Made by a program: the position numbers and the translations under genes
Shown here: positions 16,988-26,775 of the stretch, in pieces
Layout: each line of letters opens with the position of its first letter
Position numbering within the stretch: position 1 is the stretch's first letter
The notes under the pieces: generated by a model
Seen by the model: only the letters and a program-made list of their open reading frames with translations
What the model was told of the DNA's origin: nothing
Database searches by the model: none
From: Acidobacteriota bacterium
GTDB taxonomy: Bacteria > Acidobacteriota > JAAYUB01
Direction of reading: 5' to 3'
Assembly: GCA_017996395.1 (NCBI GenBank)
Contig: JAGOHA010000012.1
Location: 1-51,399 of the forward strand
DNA length: 51,399 bases

Positions 16988-17662
16988 TCACACCTTCCCT
17001 CTGAATCTGGCCAGGTCGATCCGATCGGCAACAATCCCGCGCACGATCTTCTGTTGGTCGTGGATGGGCCGGGTGGCGTCGACCACGGTGAAGCTGAACT
17101 CGTCGGCCATGAGGTCGTACTGCGCCATGACCCGGCTTTGAAAGATCCGAAAGCTGTCGTAGATGTCGGGCGACAATCCCAGGTCCATCCCGGCCTCGAA
17201 GTACTTCAACTTCGGCCGCCCTTCGAGGATGCGGCTCAACGCGATCTCCAGCGGCAGCTTGAAATAGAAGATGATGTCCGGCCGGCGGGCAAAGCCGTAG
17301 TTGGCCCGCACCCAGTCCGGATCGTTCCCCCGAACGGAATCCCGGGCGAAAGAGGTGAAGGTGTACCGGTCGCACAGCACGAGGTACCCGCCCTTGAGCA
17401 TGGGCAGGATCTGCCGGTCATATCGGTCGGCGAAATCGGTGGCGTGGATGAGACTGAACGTGGCCGGGGACAGCAGCTGGCGTTTCTTCCCCTTGCGGGT
17501 GGCTTCCCGGACCAGCTCGCTGGAGTTCCACTCGGTGAAGAAGACCTTGCATCCCAGCCCCTGGAGCCACTGATGCAGGAGGTAGATCTGCGTGGACTTC
17601 CCCGATCCATCCAGCCCCTCGACGGCGATGAGCTTGCCGGGAACCTGTTCATGGTTGAACAT
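16988..17662 (-). CDS. thymidylate-kinase-like protein with intact P-loop
   Basis: This is a protein of about 224 residues. AVEGLDGSGKSTQIYLL gives a complete Walker A motif, and LCDRYTFTSFARDSVRG is the TMPK-type DRY region. The middle has DIIFYFKLPLEIALSRIL and LKYFEAGMDLGLS. Real thymidylate kinases phosphorylate dTMP with ATP; this could do so or act on another phosphoryl acceptor, and its operon with Ppx and CHAD genes argues for a specialised role. I chose ATG 17662 because AAGG lies six bases upstream; ATG 17668 directly abuts that AAGG. The start overlaps the end of the Ppx/GppA gene by 14 bases, indicating coupling. Confidence 0.85.
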   Translation of the reverse strand: MFNHEQVPGKLIAVEGLDGSGKSTQIYLLHQWLQGLGCKVFFTEWNSSELVREATRKGKKRQLLSPATFSLIHATDFADRYDRQILPMLKGGYLVLCDRYTFTSFARDSVRGNDPDWVRANYGFARRPDIIFYFKLPLEIALSRILEGRPKLKYFEAGMDLGLSPDIYDSFRIFQSRVMAQYDLMADEFSFTVVDATRPIHDQQKIVRGIVADRIDLARFRGKV

Positions 17663-19265
17663 ATGCATCCTTGTCGGTCTGGATTCTAACTCTCCTATGG
17701 AAGGCCTGCCGGAACAGATCCATCTTGCGCTGCACCGCCCATCGTTCGATGAGCAAGTCGCCGTCGCCGAAAAACTCCAACAGGATTTCGCCGTTTTCCT
17801 CCAGGCTCATCCGCACGTCGCGCACCTTCTGCAGATGCTCCCGATCCAGTGAGTCGGCGATGCGGAGGACGGAGGCGACGCGCAGCACCTGCGCCCGCTC
17901 CGCCTCGGAGAGGCTCTCGAATTCCGGATGGCGGAGCGACGGCTCCGTCTTGCGATGGTACCGCGCCACTGTCGCCACCACCTGCATCTCCCGCGGTGTC
18001 AGGTTGGCCAGCTCCGAATTCGCGATCAGGTAGTGCGAGTGCTTGTGATGGCGTTTGTAACTGATGTAACTGCCGATGTCGTGCAGCAGCGCCGCCGTCA
18101 GGAGCAGGTTCAGGTCGGTCTCAGGGACCAACTCCGCCCGGCGTAGCTGGTCAAACAGGGCGCGGGCCAGGCGGGCGACGTGGCGGGCGTGGGATTCGTC
18201 GAACATATAACGCCGTCCGAGCGTTACGGCATGAATCATCACTTCCTGCTCGATCCGGTCGCAGTGGTCCGACCGGGTCGCCAGCTCATCGACCAGGTCC
18301 AGCAGGGTGCCGTCCTTGATCCCGACATGGGGCACGATGACCGTCTCCTGCCCGGAAAGCACCGCCAACCGTTCGAAAACCATTGCCGCCGGCAGGATGA
18401 CGTCGGCGTGGTCCTCCCGGAGGTTGAACTTCTCGATGCGCTGCCGGTAAGACATAATCGCCAGCGTGTCGATCAGCGCACGGAGGCGGTCCAGTGGGAT
18501 CTGGCTGACGCCGTCCGGATCTGGCTCGCAACCGGCCAGCCGCGCCGCCGTCTCGATGGTGCCGCCCGTAGCCACGAATCCGGCCGGCTTCTGGTGCTGT
18601 GCAGCGGTGGGAATTCGCAGGGTGCTGATGTACTCGGTGAGCAGGCGGCGAAAGCGCCCCGGCTCCTCGCCCGAACCGGAGAGCTCCTCGAGCAGCCGCA
18701 CCGAACCCATGGTGTGGGACTCGCTCCAGAGGACGCCCCGGGTGTCCACCAGAGAGACCTCGACGCTGCCACCGCCCAGATCGGCCAGCACCCACTGTTC
18801 ACTCCCCAACTCCAGCCGGCGACGCACCGCCAGGTGAACGAGCCGGGCCTCCTCGGAGCCCGAGATGGTGCGGAGTTCGATGCCACTTTCCCGATACGCC
18901 CGCTCGACGAACTCCGGTCCATTCCTGCTCTCCCGGACCGCGCTCGTGGCTACCGCCCGGTAATGTTCGACGCCCAGGTCCTTGAACCGACGGGCGAACG
19001 ACTGCAAGGCCTGGATCGCGGCATCCATGGCTGCCTGGGTAAGCCGGCCGGAGAGAAACGCATCATGGCCCAGCCGGACGGGGACACGCTGGTAATCCAG
19101 AACGGCAAATTCCCCGGGGGTCGTGAACTCAACAGCCTGCATGCGGATGGCATTGGACCCAACATCCACCGCGCCCGCGCGCAGTGGGAACGCCGGCGTC
19201 CCGACGGGCACCCCACCGTCGCCGCGTACGTCTGATCGTTTCGATTGGTTTTTCTTCCGGGCCAT
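17649..19265 (-). CDS. Ppx/GppA-type phosphatase with C-terminal HD domain
   Basis: This 538-residue protein starts at ATG 19265. A basic N-tail (MARKKNQSKRSD) precedes the actin-like phosphatase domain. That domain has AGAVDVGSNAIRM (phosphate 1), TSAVRESRNGPEF, SGSEEARLVHLAV, VLADLGGGSVEVSL (phosphate 2) and ATGGTIETAARLAG. The C-terminal third is an HD-type helical domain with TAALLHDIGSYI and KHSHYLI. Such proteins hydrolyse inorganic polyphosphate or pppGpp, and the ASKHA plus HD layout is that of long exopolyphosphatases. It heads a six-gene operon of phosphate-related genes. A strong -10 element lies upstream. A longer frame to 19433 is open but looks non-coding. Confidence 0.92.
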   Translation of the reverse strand: MARKKNQSKRSDVRGDGGVPVGTPAFPLRAGAVDVGSNAIRMQAVEFTTPGEFAVLDYQRVPVRLGHDAFLSGRLTQAAMDAAIQALQSFARRFKDLGVEHYRAVATSAVRESRNGPEFVERAYRESGIELRTISGSEEARLVHLAVRRRLELGSEQWVLADLGGGSVEVSLVDTRGVLWSESHTMGSVRLLEELSGSGEEPGRFRRLLTEYISTLRIPTAAQHQKPAGFVATGGTIETAARLAGCEPDPDGVSQIPLDRLRALIDTLAIMSYRQRIEKFNLREDHADVILPAAMVFERLAVLSGQETVIVPHVGIKDGTLLDLVDELATRSDHCDRIEQEVMIHAVTLGRRYMFDESHARHVARLARALFDQLRRAELVPETDLNLLLTAALLHDIGSYISYKRHHKHSHYLIANSELANLTPREMQVVATVARYHRKTEPSLRHPEFESLSEAERAQVLRVASVLRIADSLDREHLQKVRDVRMSLEENGEILLEFFGDGDLLIERWAVQRKMDLFRQAFHRRVRIQTDKDAYVQP

Positions 19266-19307
19266 GCCGTTCCGCCCGCGTGGCACTGATTCAGTTAACT
19301 GCACGCG

Positions 19308-19313
19308 ATTATA
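19308..19313 (-). promoter_or_regulatory. -10 element upstream of the Ppx operon
   Basis: A perfect TATAAT reads on the minus strand from 19313 to 19308, about 43 bases before the ATG at 19265. The hexamer 17 bases further upstream (TAGCTT) matches -35 consensus poorly, so an activator may be needed. Confidence 0.45.
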
Positions 19314-19435
19314 CAGTTTAGTGAGTGTGAAAGCTAGCCGATGACGGTTAGCAGCGTATATGTTTACCGTGAAGATTCGGTTCAGGCATCGTCGGTCAGG
19401 CGTACGATGCGAAGTCCCCCCCAAAGACGGCACCA

Positions 19436-19456
19436 GCCGGCGGAATATCCGCCGGC
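19436..19456. repeat. perfect GC-rich inverted repeat downstream of fba
   Basis: GCCGGCGGA and TCCGCCGGC form a nine-base-pair stem around a three-base loop (ATA). It lies 64 bases past the aldolase stop and upstream of the Ppx promoter. There is no T-run on either strand, so it may be an attenuating or RNA-stabilising hairpin or a dyad operator rather than a standard terminator. Confidence 0.5.
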
Positions 19457-19519
19457 CGGGCCGGGTTCTGGGCGGAAGTGAGCGAAACTGACTGGGTCGG
19501 CGCTACAAACAGACCAGGA

Positions 19520-20590
19520 TCAAGCCACGGTGATTTCCTTGCACAGATAGACGTCCTGGATGGCGTTGAGGAGCTTGACCCCGTCCGCCATGGATTTCTG
19601 GAAGGCCTTCCGGCCACTGATGAGCCCCAGGCCGCCGGCGCGCTTGTTGATCACCGCGGTGCGGACCGCCTGGGCGAGGTCGTCCTTGCCCGACGCGCCG
19701 CCGCTGTTGATCAGGCCGATCCGGCCCATGTAGTTATTGACCACCTGGTACCGGGTGAGATCGATGGGGTGGGCGCTGCTCAGCTCGCTGTAGATGCGCT
19801 CGTCGAACTTGCCGTACTTCGTGTTGTCGACGTTGAGCATCTTGTAGCCGCCGTCGCAATCGGGCATCTTCTGCTTGATGATGTCCGCCTGGATGGTGGC
19901 GCCGAGGTGGTTCGCCTGCCCCGTCAGGTCGGCGGCGGTGTGATAGTCCACCCCGCCCTTCTTGAAGGCGGGATTGCGCAGGTAGCACCACAGGATGGTG
20001 GCCATGCCCAGCTCGTGGGCCATCTGGAAGGCTTCGCTGACCTCGACGATCTGGCGCCCGCTCTCGGGAGCGCCGAAGTAGATGGTGGCGCCCACGGCGG
20101 TGGCGCCCATGTCCCACGCCTGCTCGATGCTGGCGAACATGATCTGGTCGAAGCCGTTGGGATAGGTCAGCAGTTCGTTGTGGTTGATTTTCAGGATGAA
20201 CGGGATCCGGTGCGCGTATCGGCGGGCGACGGTGCCCAGCACCCCGAGCGTGGATGCCACGGCATTGCATCCGCCCTCGATAGCCAGCCGCACGATGTTC
20301 TCCGGATCGAAAAATTCCGGATTCGGCGCGAAAGAGGCCGCGGCCGAGTGCTCGATGCCCTGGTCCACCGGCAGGATGGACATGTACCCCGTGCCGGCCA
20401 GCCGTCCATGATCGAACATCGTCTGGATGCTCCGCAACACAGGCGCCGGCCGGTCGGAATGCAGGAAGATCCGCTCCACCCAGTCGGGACCCGGAATATG
20501 CAGCCGCTCCTTCGGCACCTTGGCGACATGCGTGAGCAGTGCGTCGCCCTCGGCGCCCAACAGCTTGCTGATCTGGTTGACGTTCATCAT
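19520..20590 (-). CDS. fbaB: class I fructose-bisphosphate aldolase, FbaB/DhnA type
   Basis: This enzyme cleaves fructose 1,6-bisphosphate reversibly to dihydroxyacetone phosphate and glyceraldehyde 3-phosphate through a lysine Schiff base. The 356-residue protein fits the long FbaB form. Supporting stretches are [57 protein letters not shown] and [17 protein letters not shown] chose ATG 20590 because GGAGG lies eight bases upstream; ATG 20587 is also possible. It follows the metallopeptidase gene after 25 bases on the same strand and is probably co-transcribed with it. It would work in glycolysis or gluconeogenesis. Confidence 0.92.
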   Translation of the reverse strand: MMNVNQISKLLGAEGDALLTHVAKVPKERLHIPGPDWVERIFLHSDRPAPVLRSIQTMFDHGRLAGTGYMSILPVDQGIEHSAAASFAPNPEFFDPENIVRLAIEGGCNAVASTLGVLGTVARRYAHRIPFILKINHNELLTYPNGFDQIMFASIEQAWDMGATAVGATIYFGAPESGRQIVEVSEAFQMAHELGMATILWCYLRNPAFKKGGVDYHTAADLTGQANHLGATIQADIIKQKMPDCDGGYKMLNVDNTKYGKFDERIYSELSSAHPIDLTRYQVVNNYMGRIGLINSGGASGKDDLAQAVRTAVINKRAGGLGLISGRKAFQKSMADGVKLLNAIQDVYLCKEITVA

Positions 20591-20615
20591 GTCCGTTGCC
20601 TCCTGCAAGTCATAT

Positions 20616-22229
20616 TTATCGAACAGAATCCACGAATTGGCGCGCGTAGTAACGGGTGCTCAACGGCCCGCCGGTCTCCCGAACCAGGAGTTCACCCCAC
20701 GGGTGGCGCCGGCCGGCTTGGAAGATCCGTTGCATCAGCTGCGGTCCGGTTTCCGGGTTTTCCCAGTAGGGCCTCCCGGCTGAATCCGACCAGCCGGATT
20801 CCAGCGCCGCCTGAAGCTGCGAAGCCAGCAGCTCGCCGAGCAGGTAATTGTGGTAATAGGCGGGATACGTGGCAATGTGAATCTTGGCCGCCCAGTCCGC
20901 ACCACCCTGCCCCGCGGGCCGCTTCAGCCCCTGGTAGTCGGCGACCAGTCCCCACCAGAGCTGCTGGAGGTCCTGGTCCGGCTCCGCATACAAACCCCGC
21001 TCAAAGCGATACATGACTTGAGCCCAGCGGCTGAAGACCAGTTGTCCGAGACACAATGTACTGTAACAAGTTTCGGCGCATTTTGCAACCTCGCCGGCGT
21101 CCACGCCCAGCCAGGCCCCCCGCCAGTGAGCGTCCCACACCAGGCGGCCGAAGAGCATGGCCACCGCCTCCGAGGTGAAGATGTGGGCCGGTTCCCGCAG
21201 CAGCCAGGGCAGCTCCGGGTCCACCCCCCGATCATAAACGGCATGGCCGAATTCGTGCAGCATGGTGCCCATCCAGCGTGCGTCGGGCCGCACGTTGGCC
21301 AGCACCCGGACGTCGCCGGCGCGGTCCATGTCCATGCAGAAGGCGTGCTGGTTCTTCCCGGCTCGCTCGTACAGGTCGCTGGCGGCGATGACGGCTTCGA
21401 CGGGGAGTCCGATGGCGGAGAAGAACTCGCGCGTCACGGCCACCGGGTCGACGCCGGCGAAGTGCCGCGAGTGTTCGGCGTCGTCCGCAGCCGGCGGCTC
21501 CTGAAAAAACCGGTTCTGGTAGTGCCAGGGCATCAACGCGCTCATCGGAACACCGTACCGGTCCGCCAGACGTTCGTCCAGGCTGGCTTTGGCGCGGGTG
21601 AATGCGTCCCGGGTCAGGGTGTCGGCTTCGTCGAACAGGGCGTCCACCTGCCGGCGATCCTGTTCGTGGACGTGCAGCCACATCGCGTGGAAATCGGGGA
21701 ACCCCATCTCCCTCGCGGCGGCGTTGCGTAGCCGGACCAGTTCGCGGACGTCGTCCGCCACCGCGGCGCCCACCGCCTTGCTGGCCCGCCAGACTTCTTC
21801 CAGGGTGGCCGAGTCGGTCTCGCTTTTGAGAACTCCCTCGACCGCGTTGTCCCCAAGCTCGCCGGCTGAGGTCCGGGCGCGGAACGTGGCGAAGCGCTGC
21901 TCGATGCGGCTCTGCAACCGGACCATCGCCTGGATCCGTTCGGGCGGCAGCTGGTTGCTGAGAAATTTGAGATGGAGCAACTCCAGCTGGCGCCGGATCA
22001 GCGGATCCGCATCGGCGGCAGCCGCCCGGATGCGGGTCAGCTCGCGGTACGCCGACCGGTCGGCGAACACCGTCGCCAGCGCCGCTTCCAGGTCGGCGGC
22101 GCGCCGGTAGGCGGCATCCGATCCGGTGGTGGCGGCCTCCCAGGCGGCCAAATTCCCTTCACGGTTCAGCGGGACCACCTGCGCCTCGATGGAGTGGATG
22201 AAACGTTGCGCCCGCGGTGCTGTTGGCAT
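20616..22229 (-). CDS. zinc metallopeptidase, M2/M3-like (HEFGH)
   Basis: This 537-residue protein has the gluzincin motif [11 protein letters not shown] (two His zinc ligands and catalytic Glu). After [18 protein letters not shown] a downstream Glu is well placed as the third ligand. The long helical N-terminal half begins [15 protein letters not shown], which resembles M2 (ACE-like) and some M3 peptidases. The HExxH-to-Glu spacing and the REP...SEA block look more M2-like. No signal peptide is visible, so a cytoplasmic oligopeptidase or dipeptidyl carboxypeptidase is likely. AAGGA six bases before the ATG supports the start. It begins just beyond the gcv terminator and is followed by fbaB. 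Confidence 0.82.
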   Translation of the reverse strand: MPTAPRAQRFIHSIEAQVVPLNREGNLAAWEAATTGSDAAYRRAADLEAALATVFADRSAYRELTRIRAAAADADPLIRRQLELLHLKFLSNQLPPERIQAMVRLQSRIEQRFATFRARTSAGELGDNAVEGVLKSETDSATLEEVWRASKAVGAAVADDVRELVRLRNAAAREMGFPDFHAMWLHVHEQDRRQVDALFDEADTLTRDAFTRAKASLDERLADRYGVPMSALMPWHYQNRFFQEPPAADDAEHSRHFAGVDPVAVTREFFSAIGLPVEAVIAASDLYERAGKNQHAFCMDMDRAGDVRVLANVRPDARWMGTMLHEFGHAVYDRGVDPELPWLLREPAHIFTSEAVAMLFGRLVWDAHWRGAWLGVDAGEVAKCAETCYSTLCLGQLVFSRWAQVMYRFERGLYAEPDQDLQQLWWGLVADYQGLKRPAGQGGADWAAKIHIATYPAYYHNYLLGELLASQLQAALESGWSDSAGRPYWENPETGPQLMQRIFQAGRRHPWGELLVRETGGPLSTRYYARQFVDSVR

Positions 22230-22254
22230 GGCCGGTCCTTCAGCCGACAGGGAT

Positions 22255-22282
22255 AAAAAAGGCCGAACAGTTCTGTTCGGCC
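22255..22282 (-). terminator. intrinsic terminator of the glycine cleavage operon
   Basis: On the minus strand GGCCGAACAG and CTGTTCGGCC form a perfect ten-base-pair stem with a two-base spacer, followed by TTTTTT. It begins 27 bases after the gcvPB stop and ends before the metallopeptidase start, so it separates the two transcription units. Confidence 0.92.
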
Positions 22283-22308
22283 TGTGGGTTCGATTGGACC
22301 GCGGCGGC

Positions 22309-23799
22309 TTACGCCTGACCGGTCTCTTTCCAGATCAACACCGGCTTGCGCGCCGCCAGGGCTTCGTCGAAGCGGGTGCTGCGAATGTCCTGGGGTGCCT
22401 CCTGAAGCAGCTTCGGCGATTCCCGGGCTTCCTGCGCGATCTGCCGCATGGTGTCGATGAACGCGTCCAGTTCCGCCTTCGATTCGCTCTCGGTGGGCTC
22501 GATCATGATCGCGCCCGGCACGATGAGCGGAAAGTACACCGTCGGAGGATGAAAGCCGAGATCCAGGAGGCGTTTGGCCATGTCCATGGTGTGGACGCCC
22601 GCGTCGGCCTGGTTCTTGTCGTCGAACACCACCTCATGCAGGGTGGGTTGCTGGTATTCCAGGTGGAAATCCCGGCTCAGGTGGTGGCGGATGTAGTTGG
22701 CGTTGAGCACGGCGTTCTCCGCCACCTGGCGGAGGCCGTCGGCCCCCTCGCGCAGGATGTAGGCCAGGGCGCGCAGCAGGATGCCAAAATTGCCGTAGAA
22801 CGCCGCCACCCGCCCGATGCTCTGGGGGCGGTTGTAATCCAGGAACAGGCTGCCGTCGGTCTTGGCGGACACGACCGGCACCGGCAGGAACGGGACCAGT
22901 TCCTTCACCACCACGACCGGACCGGCGCCGGGGCCGCCGCCGCCATGAGGGGTGGAGAACGTCTTGTGCAGGTTGAGATGCATGACGTCGACGCCCATGT
23001 CGCCGGGCCGGGCGACGCCGATGAAGGCGTTGAAGTTGGCGCCGTCCATGTACAGGAAGGAGCCGTTGGCATGGACCAGCCGGGCCACCTCCTGAATGTT
23101 CGCTTCAAACACGCCCAGCGTGTTGGGCACCGTCATCATGAGGCAGGCGACGTCCGCATCCAGGTGGCGCCGGAGCTCGTCCAGGTCAATGCAGCCGCTG
23201 GCGTTGGATTTGAGCGTCACCGTGGTGTACCCGCACAGGACGGCGCTGGCGGGATTCGTTCCGTGCGCCGAGTCCGGGATCAGCACCTTCTTGCGGGGGT
23301 TGCCCCGGGCGGTGAGCGCCGCGCGGATCAGCATCATGCCGGTCAGTTCGCCGTGGGCGCCCGCCAGCGGCTGCAGGGTGACGCCATCCATCCCGGTGAT
23401 CTTCACGAGCAGGTCAGCGAGCTTCTGCAGCACCTTCAGGCAGCCCTGGGTGTTCTCGTGCAACTGCAGGGGGTGCGCCTGGGCGAATGCCGGGATGCGG
23501 GCCAGCTTCTCGTTGATCTTGGGATTGTACTTCATGGTGCAGGAGCCCAGGGGGTACAGGCCCAGATCGACGTGGTAGTTGTGAGTGGACAGACGGGTGT
23601 AGTGGCGAACCACTTCGACCTCGTTGAGCTCGGGGAACCCGGGGATATCGTCGCGCAGCAGCTCCCGGGGCACATAGTCGGCCATTTCGCCGGACGGCAC
23701 GTCGAGAGGCGGGAAATCGCAGGTGGACCGGTTGCCCGGCACCTGTTCGAACAGCAGGCTCTCGTTGATGGATATGGTTTTGCGTACGCGTTGGGTCAT
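22309..23799 (-). CDS. gcvPB: glycine dehydrogenase (decarboxylating) subunit 2
   Basis: This is the C-terminal subunit of the two-part P-protein, which decarboxylates glycine and passes the aminomethyl group to lipoyl-GcvH. The 496 residues include LGSCTMKYNPKINE, GAHGELTGMMLIRA, DSAHGTNPASA and the PLP lysine in NLHKTFSTPHGGGGPG (K279). FHPPTVYFPLIVPGAIMIEP is also typical. GGAGAG upstream supports the ATG. It is the last gene of gcvT-gcvH-gcvPA-gcvPB, 25 bases after gcvPA, and the terminator follows immediately. Confidence 0.96.
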   Translation of the reverse strand: MTQRVRKTISINESLLFEQVPGNRSTCDFPPLDVPSGEMADYVPRELLRDDIPGFPELNEVEVVRHYTRLSTHNYHVDLGLYPLGSCTMKYNPKINEKLARIPAFAQAHPLQLHENTQGCLKVLQKLADLLVKITGMDGVTLQPLAGAHGELTGMMLIRAALTARGNPRKKVLIPDSAHGTNPASAVLCGYTTVTLKSNASGCIDLDELRRHLDADVACLMMTVPNTLGVFEANIQEVARLVHANGSFLYMDGANFNAFIGVARPGDMGVDVMHLNLHKTFSTPHGGGGPGAGPVVVVKELVPFLPVPVVSAKTDGSLFLDYNRPQSIGRVAAFYGNFGILLRALAYILREGADGLRQVAENAVLNANYIRHHLSRDFHLEYQQPTLHEVVFDDKNQADAGVHTMDMAKRLLDLGFHPPTVYFPLIVPGAIMIEPTESESKAELDAFIDTMRQIAQEARESPKLLQEAPQDIRSTRFDEALAARKPVLIWKETGQA

Positions 23800-23824
23800 G
23801 GGTGCTCTCTCCTTGCCTGCGGTC

Positions 23825-25183
23825 TCAGGGCCGCGCGAAGAATTCGCGGACCGCCGCGACCAGGTTGTCGATTTCCGCCCGCTGGTTGACCTCGGTCACG
23901 CAGAACAGCATATCCTGGTCCAGCCCGGGATAGAACCATTTCAGGGGGACGCCCGGAACGATCTGCCGCTCCTTGCAAAACCGGGCAAAGGCATGAGGAT
24001 CTCCCGGCAAGGTGAGCACGAACTCGTTGAAGAACGGGGCGCTGAACCGCGGCAAGACTCCCGGCACGGCGCAGAGCTGCTCGCGGGCGTAATGCGCCTT
24101 GGCCATGTTCTGCCGGCACAGCTCACGGAGACCGCTCTTGCCGGTGTACGCCAGGTACACGGACGCCATCAGTGCACAGAGTCCCTGGTTTGTGCAGATG
24201 TTGGAGGTGGCCTTCTCACGCCGGATGTGCTGCTCGCGGGTGGACAGCGTCAGCACGAAACCGCGCCGCCCCCGGGTGTCCTCCGTCATCCCGACGACAC
24301 GGCCGGGCATCCGGCGGAGGTGTTCGGAACGGGTGGAGAAGATGCCGAGGTAAGGGCCACCGAACGAGACCGGGATCCCGAACGACTGTCCCTCGCCGGC
24401 GACCACGTCCGCGCCGAGCTCGCCGGGGGCCTTGAATGCGGCCAACGAGACCGCCTCGGTCACCGCCATCACCAGCAGCGCCTTGCGCGCGTGGGCGATC
24501 CGGGCACACTCGGCCACGTCTTCCACCGCCCCGAAGAAGTTGGGCGACTGCACCACCACGGCGGCGGTGGCGTCATCGATCGCGGCCGCCAGGGCGGCCG
24601 GATCCACGCGGCCGGTGGGATCCCACGGCACTTCCTCCACGGCCAGGTCGAAGTTCGCCACGTAGGTGCGCATCACCTGGCGGTAGAACGGGTGCAGCGA
24701 TCCCGCCACCACCACCTTCTTGGCGCTGCTCCGCGCCCGCTGCGCCAGCAGGACGGCTTCGGTGACCGCGGTCGCGCCGTCGTACATCGACGCGTTGGTC
24801 ACGTCCATGCCCGTGAGCTGGGACACCATGGTCTGGTATTCGAAGATGGCCTGCAGGGTGCCCTGGCTGACCTCGGGCTGGTACGGCGTGTAGGCCGTGA
24901 AGAACTCCGACCGTGAAATAATCCCATCGATGACCGCCGGCACGTAGTGGTTGTAGGCGCCCGCGCCGAGGAATGTCGTGAACTCCAGCACCCCGTCATT
25001 CTCGCGGCTCAGCTGATAAAAATACCGCTCCAGCTCAAGCTCGGATTTGCCCCGGGGAATGGGCAGGTCGGCGGTGAGCCGGAGGGCGGCCGGGATGCAC
25101 TGGAACAGGTCCTGCACGCTGGACAGGCCCATGCTCTCGAGCATCGCCCGGGTTTCCGCCTCGGAATGAGGTATGTACTTCAT
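23825..25183 (-). CDS. gcvPA: glycine dehydrogenase (decarboxylating) subunit 1
   Basis: This is the N-terminal subunit of split P-protein, 452 residues, the usual size. It begins with the conserved KYIPHSEAETRAMLESMG. Family stretches include FTAYTPYQPEVSQGTLQ, NASMYDGATAVTEA, VVVQSPNFFG, GEGQSFGIPVSFGGPYLG and TSNICTNQGLCALMA. The partner is GcvPB, with which it forms the decarboxylase. Its ATG shares one base with the gcvH stop (TGATG), so translation is coupled. Confidence 0.96.
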   Translation of the reverse strand: MKYIPHSEAETRAMLESMGLSSVQDLFQCIPAALRLTADLPIPRGKSELELERYFYQLSRENDGVLEFTTFLGAGAYNHYVPAVIDGIISRSEFFTAYTPYQPEVSQGTLQAIFEYQTMVSQLTGMDVTNASMYDGATAVTEAVLLAQRARSSAKKVVVAGSLHPFYRQVMRTYVANFDLAVEEVPWDPTGRVDPAALAAAIDDATAAVVVQSPNFFGAVEDVAECARIAHARKALLVMAVTEAVSLAAFKAPGELGADVVAGEGQSFGIPVSFGGPYLGIFSTRSEHLRRMPGRVVGMTEDTRGRRGFVLTLSTREQHIRREKATSNICTNQGLCALMASVYLAYTGKSGLRELCRQNMAKAHYAREQLCAVPGVLPRFSAPFFNEFVLTLPGDPHAFARFCKERQIVPGVPLKWFYPGLDQDMLFCVTEVNQRAEIDNLVAAVREFFARP

Positions 25184-25572
25184 CAGTGTTTCTTTTCCTC
25201 GCCGAGGTAGGCCTCGTAGTCGTCGGCGGACATCAGGCCGTCCAGCTCGCTCTTGTCGGACAGGCGGATTCGGGCGATCCAGCCGCCGCTGTGGGGCTCC
25301 TGGTTGACGAGCTCCGGCTTGTCGGCCAGCAGGTCGTTGGCCGCAATCACTTCGCCGCTCACGGGCGCGTAGACGTCGGAGACCGCCTTCACCGATTCGA
25401 CGCTGCCCAGCGTGTCGCCGGCAGCCAGCACCTTGCCCACTTCGGGCAGTTCAACGAAAACGATCTCCCCGAGCTCTTCCTGGGCGTGATGGGTGATGCC
25501 CAGCGTGGCTTCGCCGTTCTCCACCCGCACCCACTCGTGTTCCTTCGTGTAGAGATAATCATCCGAATACAT
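25183..25572 (-). CDS. gcvH: glycine cleavage system H protein
   Basis: This 129-residue lipoyl carrier shuttles the aminomethyl intermediate between P-, T- and L-proteins. The lipoylation site is in [15 protein letters not shown] (K62). [20 protein letters not shown] and [12 protein letters not shown] are family-typical. GGGAGG five bases before the ATG fixes the start. It sits 20 bases after gcvT. No lipoate ligase or lpd gene is present in the window. Confidence 0.97.
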   Translation of the reverse strand: MYSDDYLYTKEHEWVRVENGEATLGITHHAQEELGEIVFVELPEVGKVLAAGDTLGSVESVKAVSDVYAPVSGEVIAANDLLADKPELVNQEPHSGGWIARIRLSDKSELDGLMSADDYEAYLGEEKKH

Positions 25573-25592
25573 ATCGACCTCCCGGAGTGATG

Positions 25593-26693
25593 TCAGTAGT
25601 TGCGCTTATAAAACGGAGTTTCCACGACCTGGGCCGCCACCTGCTTGCCGCGGATTTCCACGGTAAACGGCGTACCCACCGCGGTGTGCTCCACAGGTAG
25701 ATAGGTCAGCCCGATATTCTTTTGCAGATAAGGTGCGAAGGATCCGCTCGTCACGTGCCCGAACGGCCGGCCGTCCACGAACACCGGGTAGTGGTCGCGG
25801 GCGATGCCGCGGTCCAGCATCTCGAAGCCCACCAGTTTGCGCCGGAGCCCCCCCTCTTTCTGCTTGAGCAGAGCGGCCTTGCCGATGAAGTCGTCCTTCT
25901 GCAGCTTGCAGATCCAGCCCAGATCCGCTTCGAGTACGGTGGTGGACTGGTCAATGTCGTTGCCGTAGAGGGCCATCTTGGCCTCGAGGCGCAGGGTGTT
26001 TCGCGCGGCCAGGCCGCAGGGGACGACGCCGAACGGACGGCCGGTTTCCATGAGCCGTTGCCAGATCCGCGGCGCCGGCTCGTTGGCGGTGTACAGCTCG
26101 AAGCCGTCTTCACCGGTGTAGCCCGTCCGGGCGATGATGGCCGGCACGCCGTCCACATGCCCCTCGGTGAACCAGTAATACTTGATGGCGGACAGATCCA
26201 CGTCCACCAGCGGCTGCACGGTCTCCAGCGCCTTCGGGCCCTGGATGGCGATCTGCGCGTAGCGTTCGCTGGCGTCCTCGACCTGGACGTCGCCGGTCTG
26301 ATGCTCGAGGATCCAGCGCACGTCCTTGTCCCGGTTGGCGGCGTTGACGCACAACAGGTACTTCCGTTCGTTGAAACGGTGCACCAGCAGGTCGTCCACG
26401 AACGTGCCCTCGGGATACATGAGGCCGGAATAATGGATCTGGCCGTCCTTGAGCTTCTCCACGTTGTTGCAGGTGAGGTGCTGGAGGAGTTTCAGGGCAT
26501 CCGGCCCGGTGACGAACACCTCGCCCATGTGGGACACGTCGAACAGCCCCACCCCGCGGCGCACCGCAAGGTGCTCGTCCATGGTGGACGCGAACTGGAC
26601 CGGCATCTCGTAACCGGCGAAGGGAACCATCTTGCCGCCGCTCGCCCGGCAGACTTCGGTGAGCGGGGTCTTTTTCATCGTTTCGCTATTCAA
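25593..26693 (-). CDS. gcvT: glycine cleavage system T protein (aminomethyltransferase)
   Basis: This enzyme moves the methylene group from aminomethyl-GcvH to tetrahydrofolate, releasing ammonia. The 366 residues carry [69 protein letters not shown] and [12 protein letters not shown] chose the TTG at 26693 because GGGAGG lies five bases upstream; the in-frame ATG at 26678 would leave it 20 bases away. It is the first gene of the gcv operon. No glycine riboswitch is recognisable in the 82-base gap upstream. Confidence 0.95.
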   Translation of the reverse strand: MNSETMKKTPLTEVCRASGGKMVPFAGYEMPVQFASTMDEHLAVRRGVGLFDVSHMGEVFVTGPDALKLLQHLTCNNVEKLKDGQIHYSGLMYPEGTFVDDLLVHRFNERKYLLCVNAANRDKDVRWILEHQTGDVQVEDASERYAQIAIQGPKALETVQPLVDVDLSAIKYYWFTEGHVDGVPAIIARTGYTGEDGFELYTANEPAPRIWQRLMETGRPFGVVPCGLAARNTLRLEAKMALYGNDIDQSTTVLEADLGWICKLQKDDFIGKAALLKQKEGGLRRKLVGFEMLDRGIARDHYPVFVDGRPFGHVTSGSFAPYLQKNIGLTYLPVEHTAVGTPFTVEIRGKQVAAQVVETPFYKRNY

Positions 26694-26743
26694 GGGAACC
26701 TCCCGGGTAGGTACATCTCGGCCAGCCGACCGAAAGGAACTGA

Positions 26744-26772
26744 ACGTAACATAATGGAAATCAACGTGTCAA
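26744..26772 (-). promoter_or_regulatory. possible promoter of the gcv operon
   Basis: A perfect -35 hexamer, TTGACA, reads on the minus strand at 26772-26767, just past the tsaD stop. Seventeen bases on is TTACGT (26749-26744), a poor -10; TACGTT one base further on is an alternative. The position between tsaD and gcvT favours a promoter. Confidence 0.4.
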
Positions 26773-26775
26773 GGA

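Noticed and set aside
16281..17375. Single long kinase protein from an upstream start
   Set aside because: The upstream part is out of frame with the P-loop kinase encoded at 16988-17662; the real start is ATG 16985 with its own Shine-Dalgarno.
22126..23889. About 590-codon plus-strand frame opposite gcvPB
   Set aside because: It is antisense to gcvPB and runs through the terminator; composition is typical of a shadow frame.
26694..26775. Glycine riboswitch upstream of gcvT
   Set aside because: The gap is only 82 bases and I see no conserved glycine aptamer elements; a promoter-like TTGACA is present instead.
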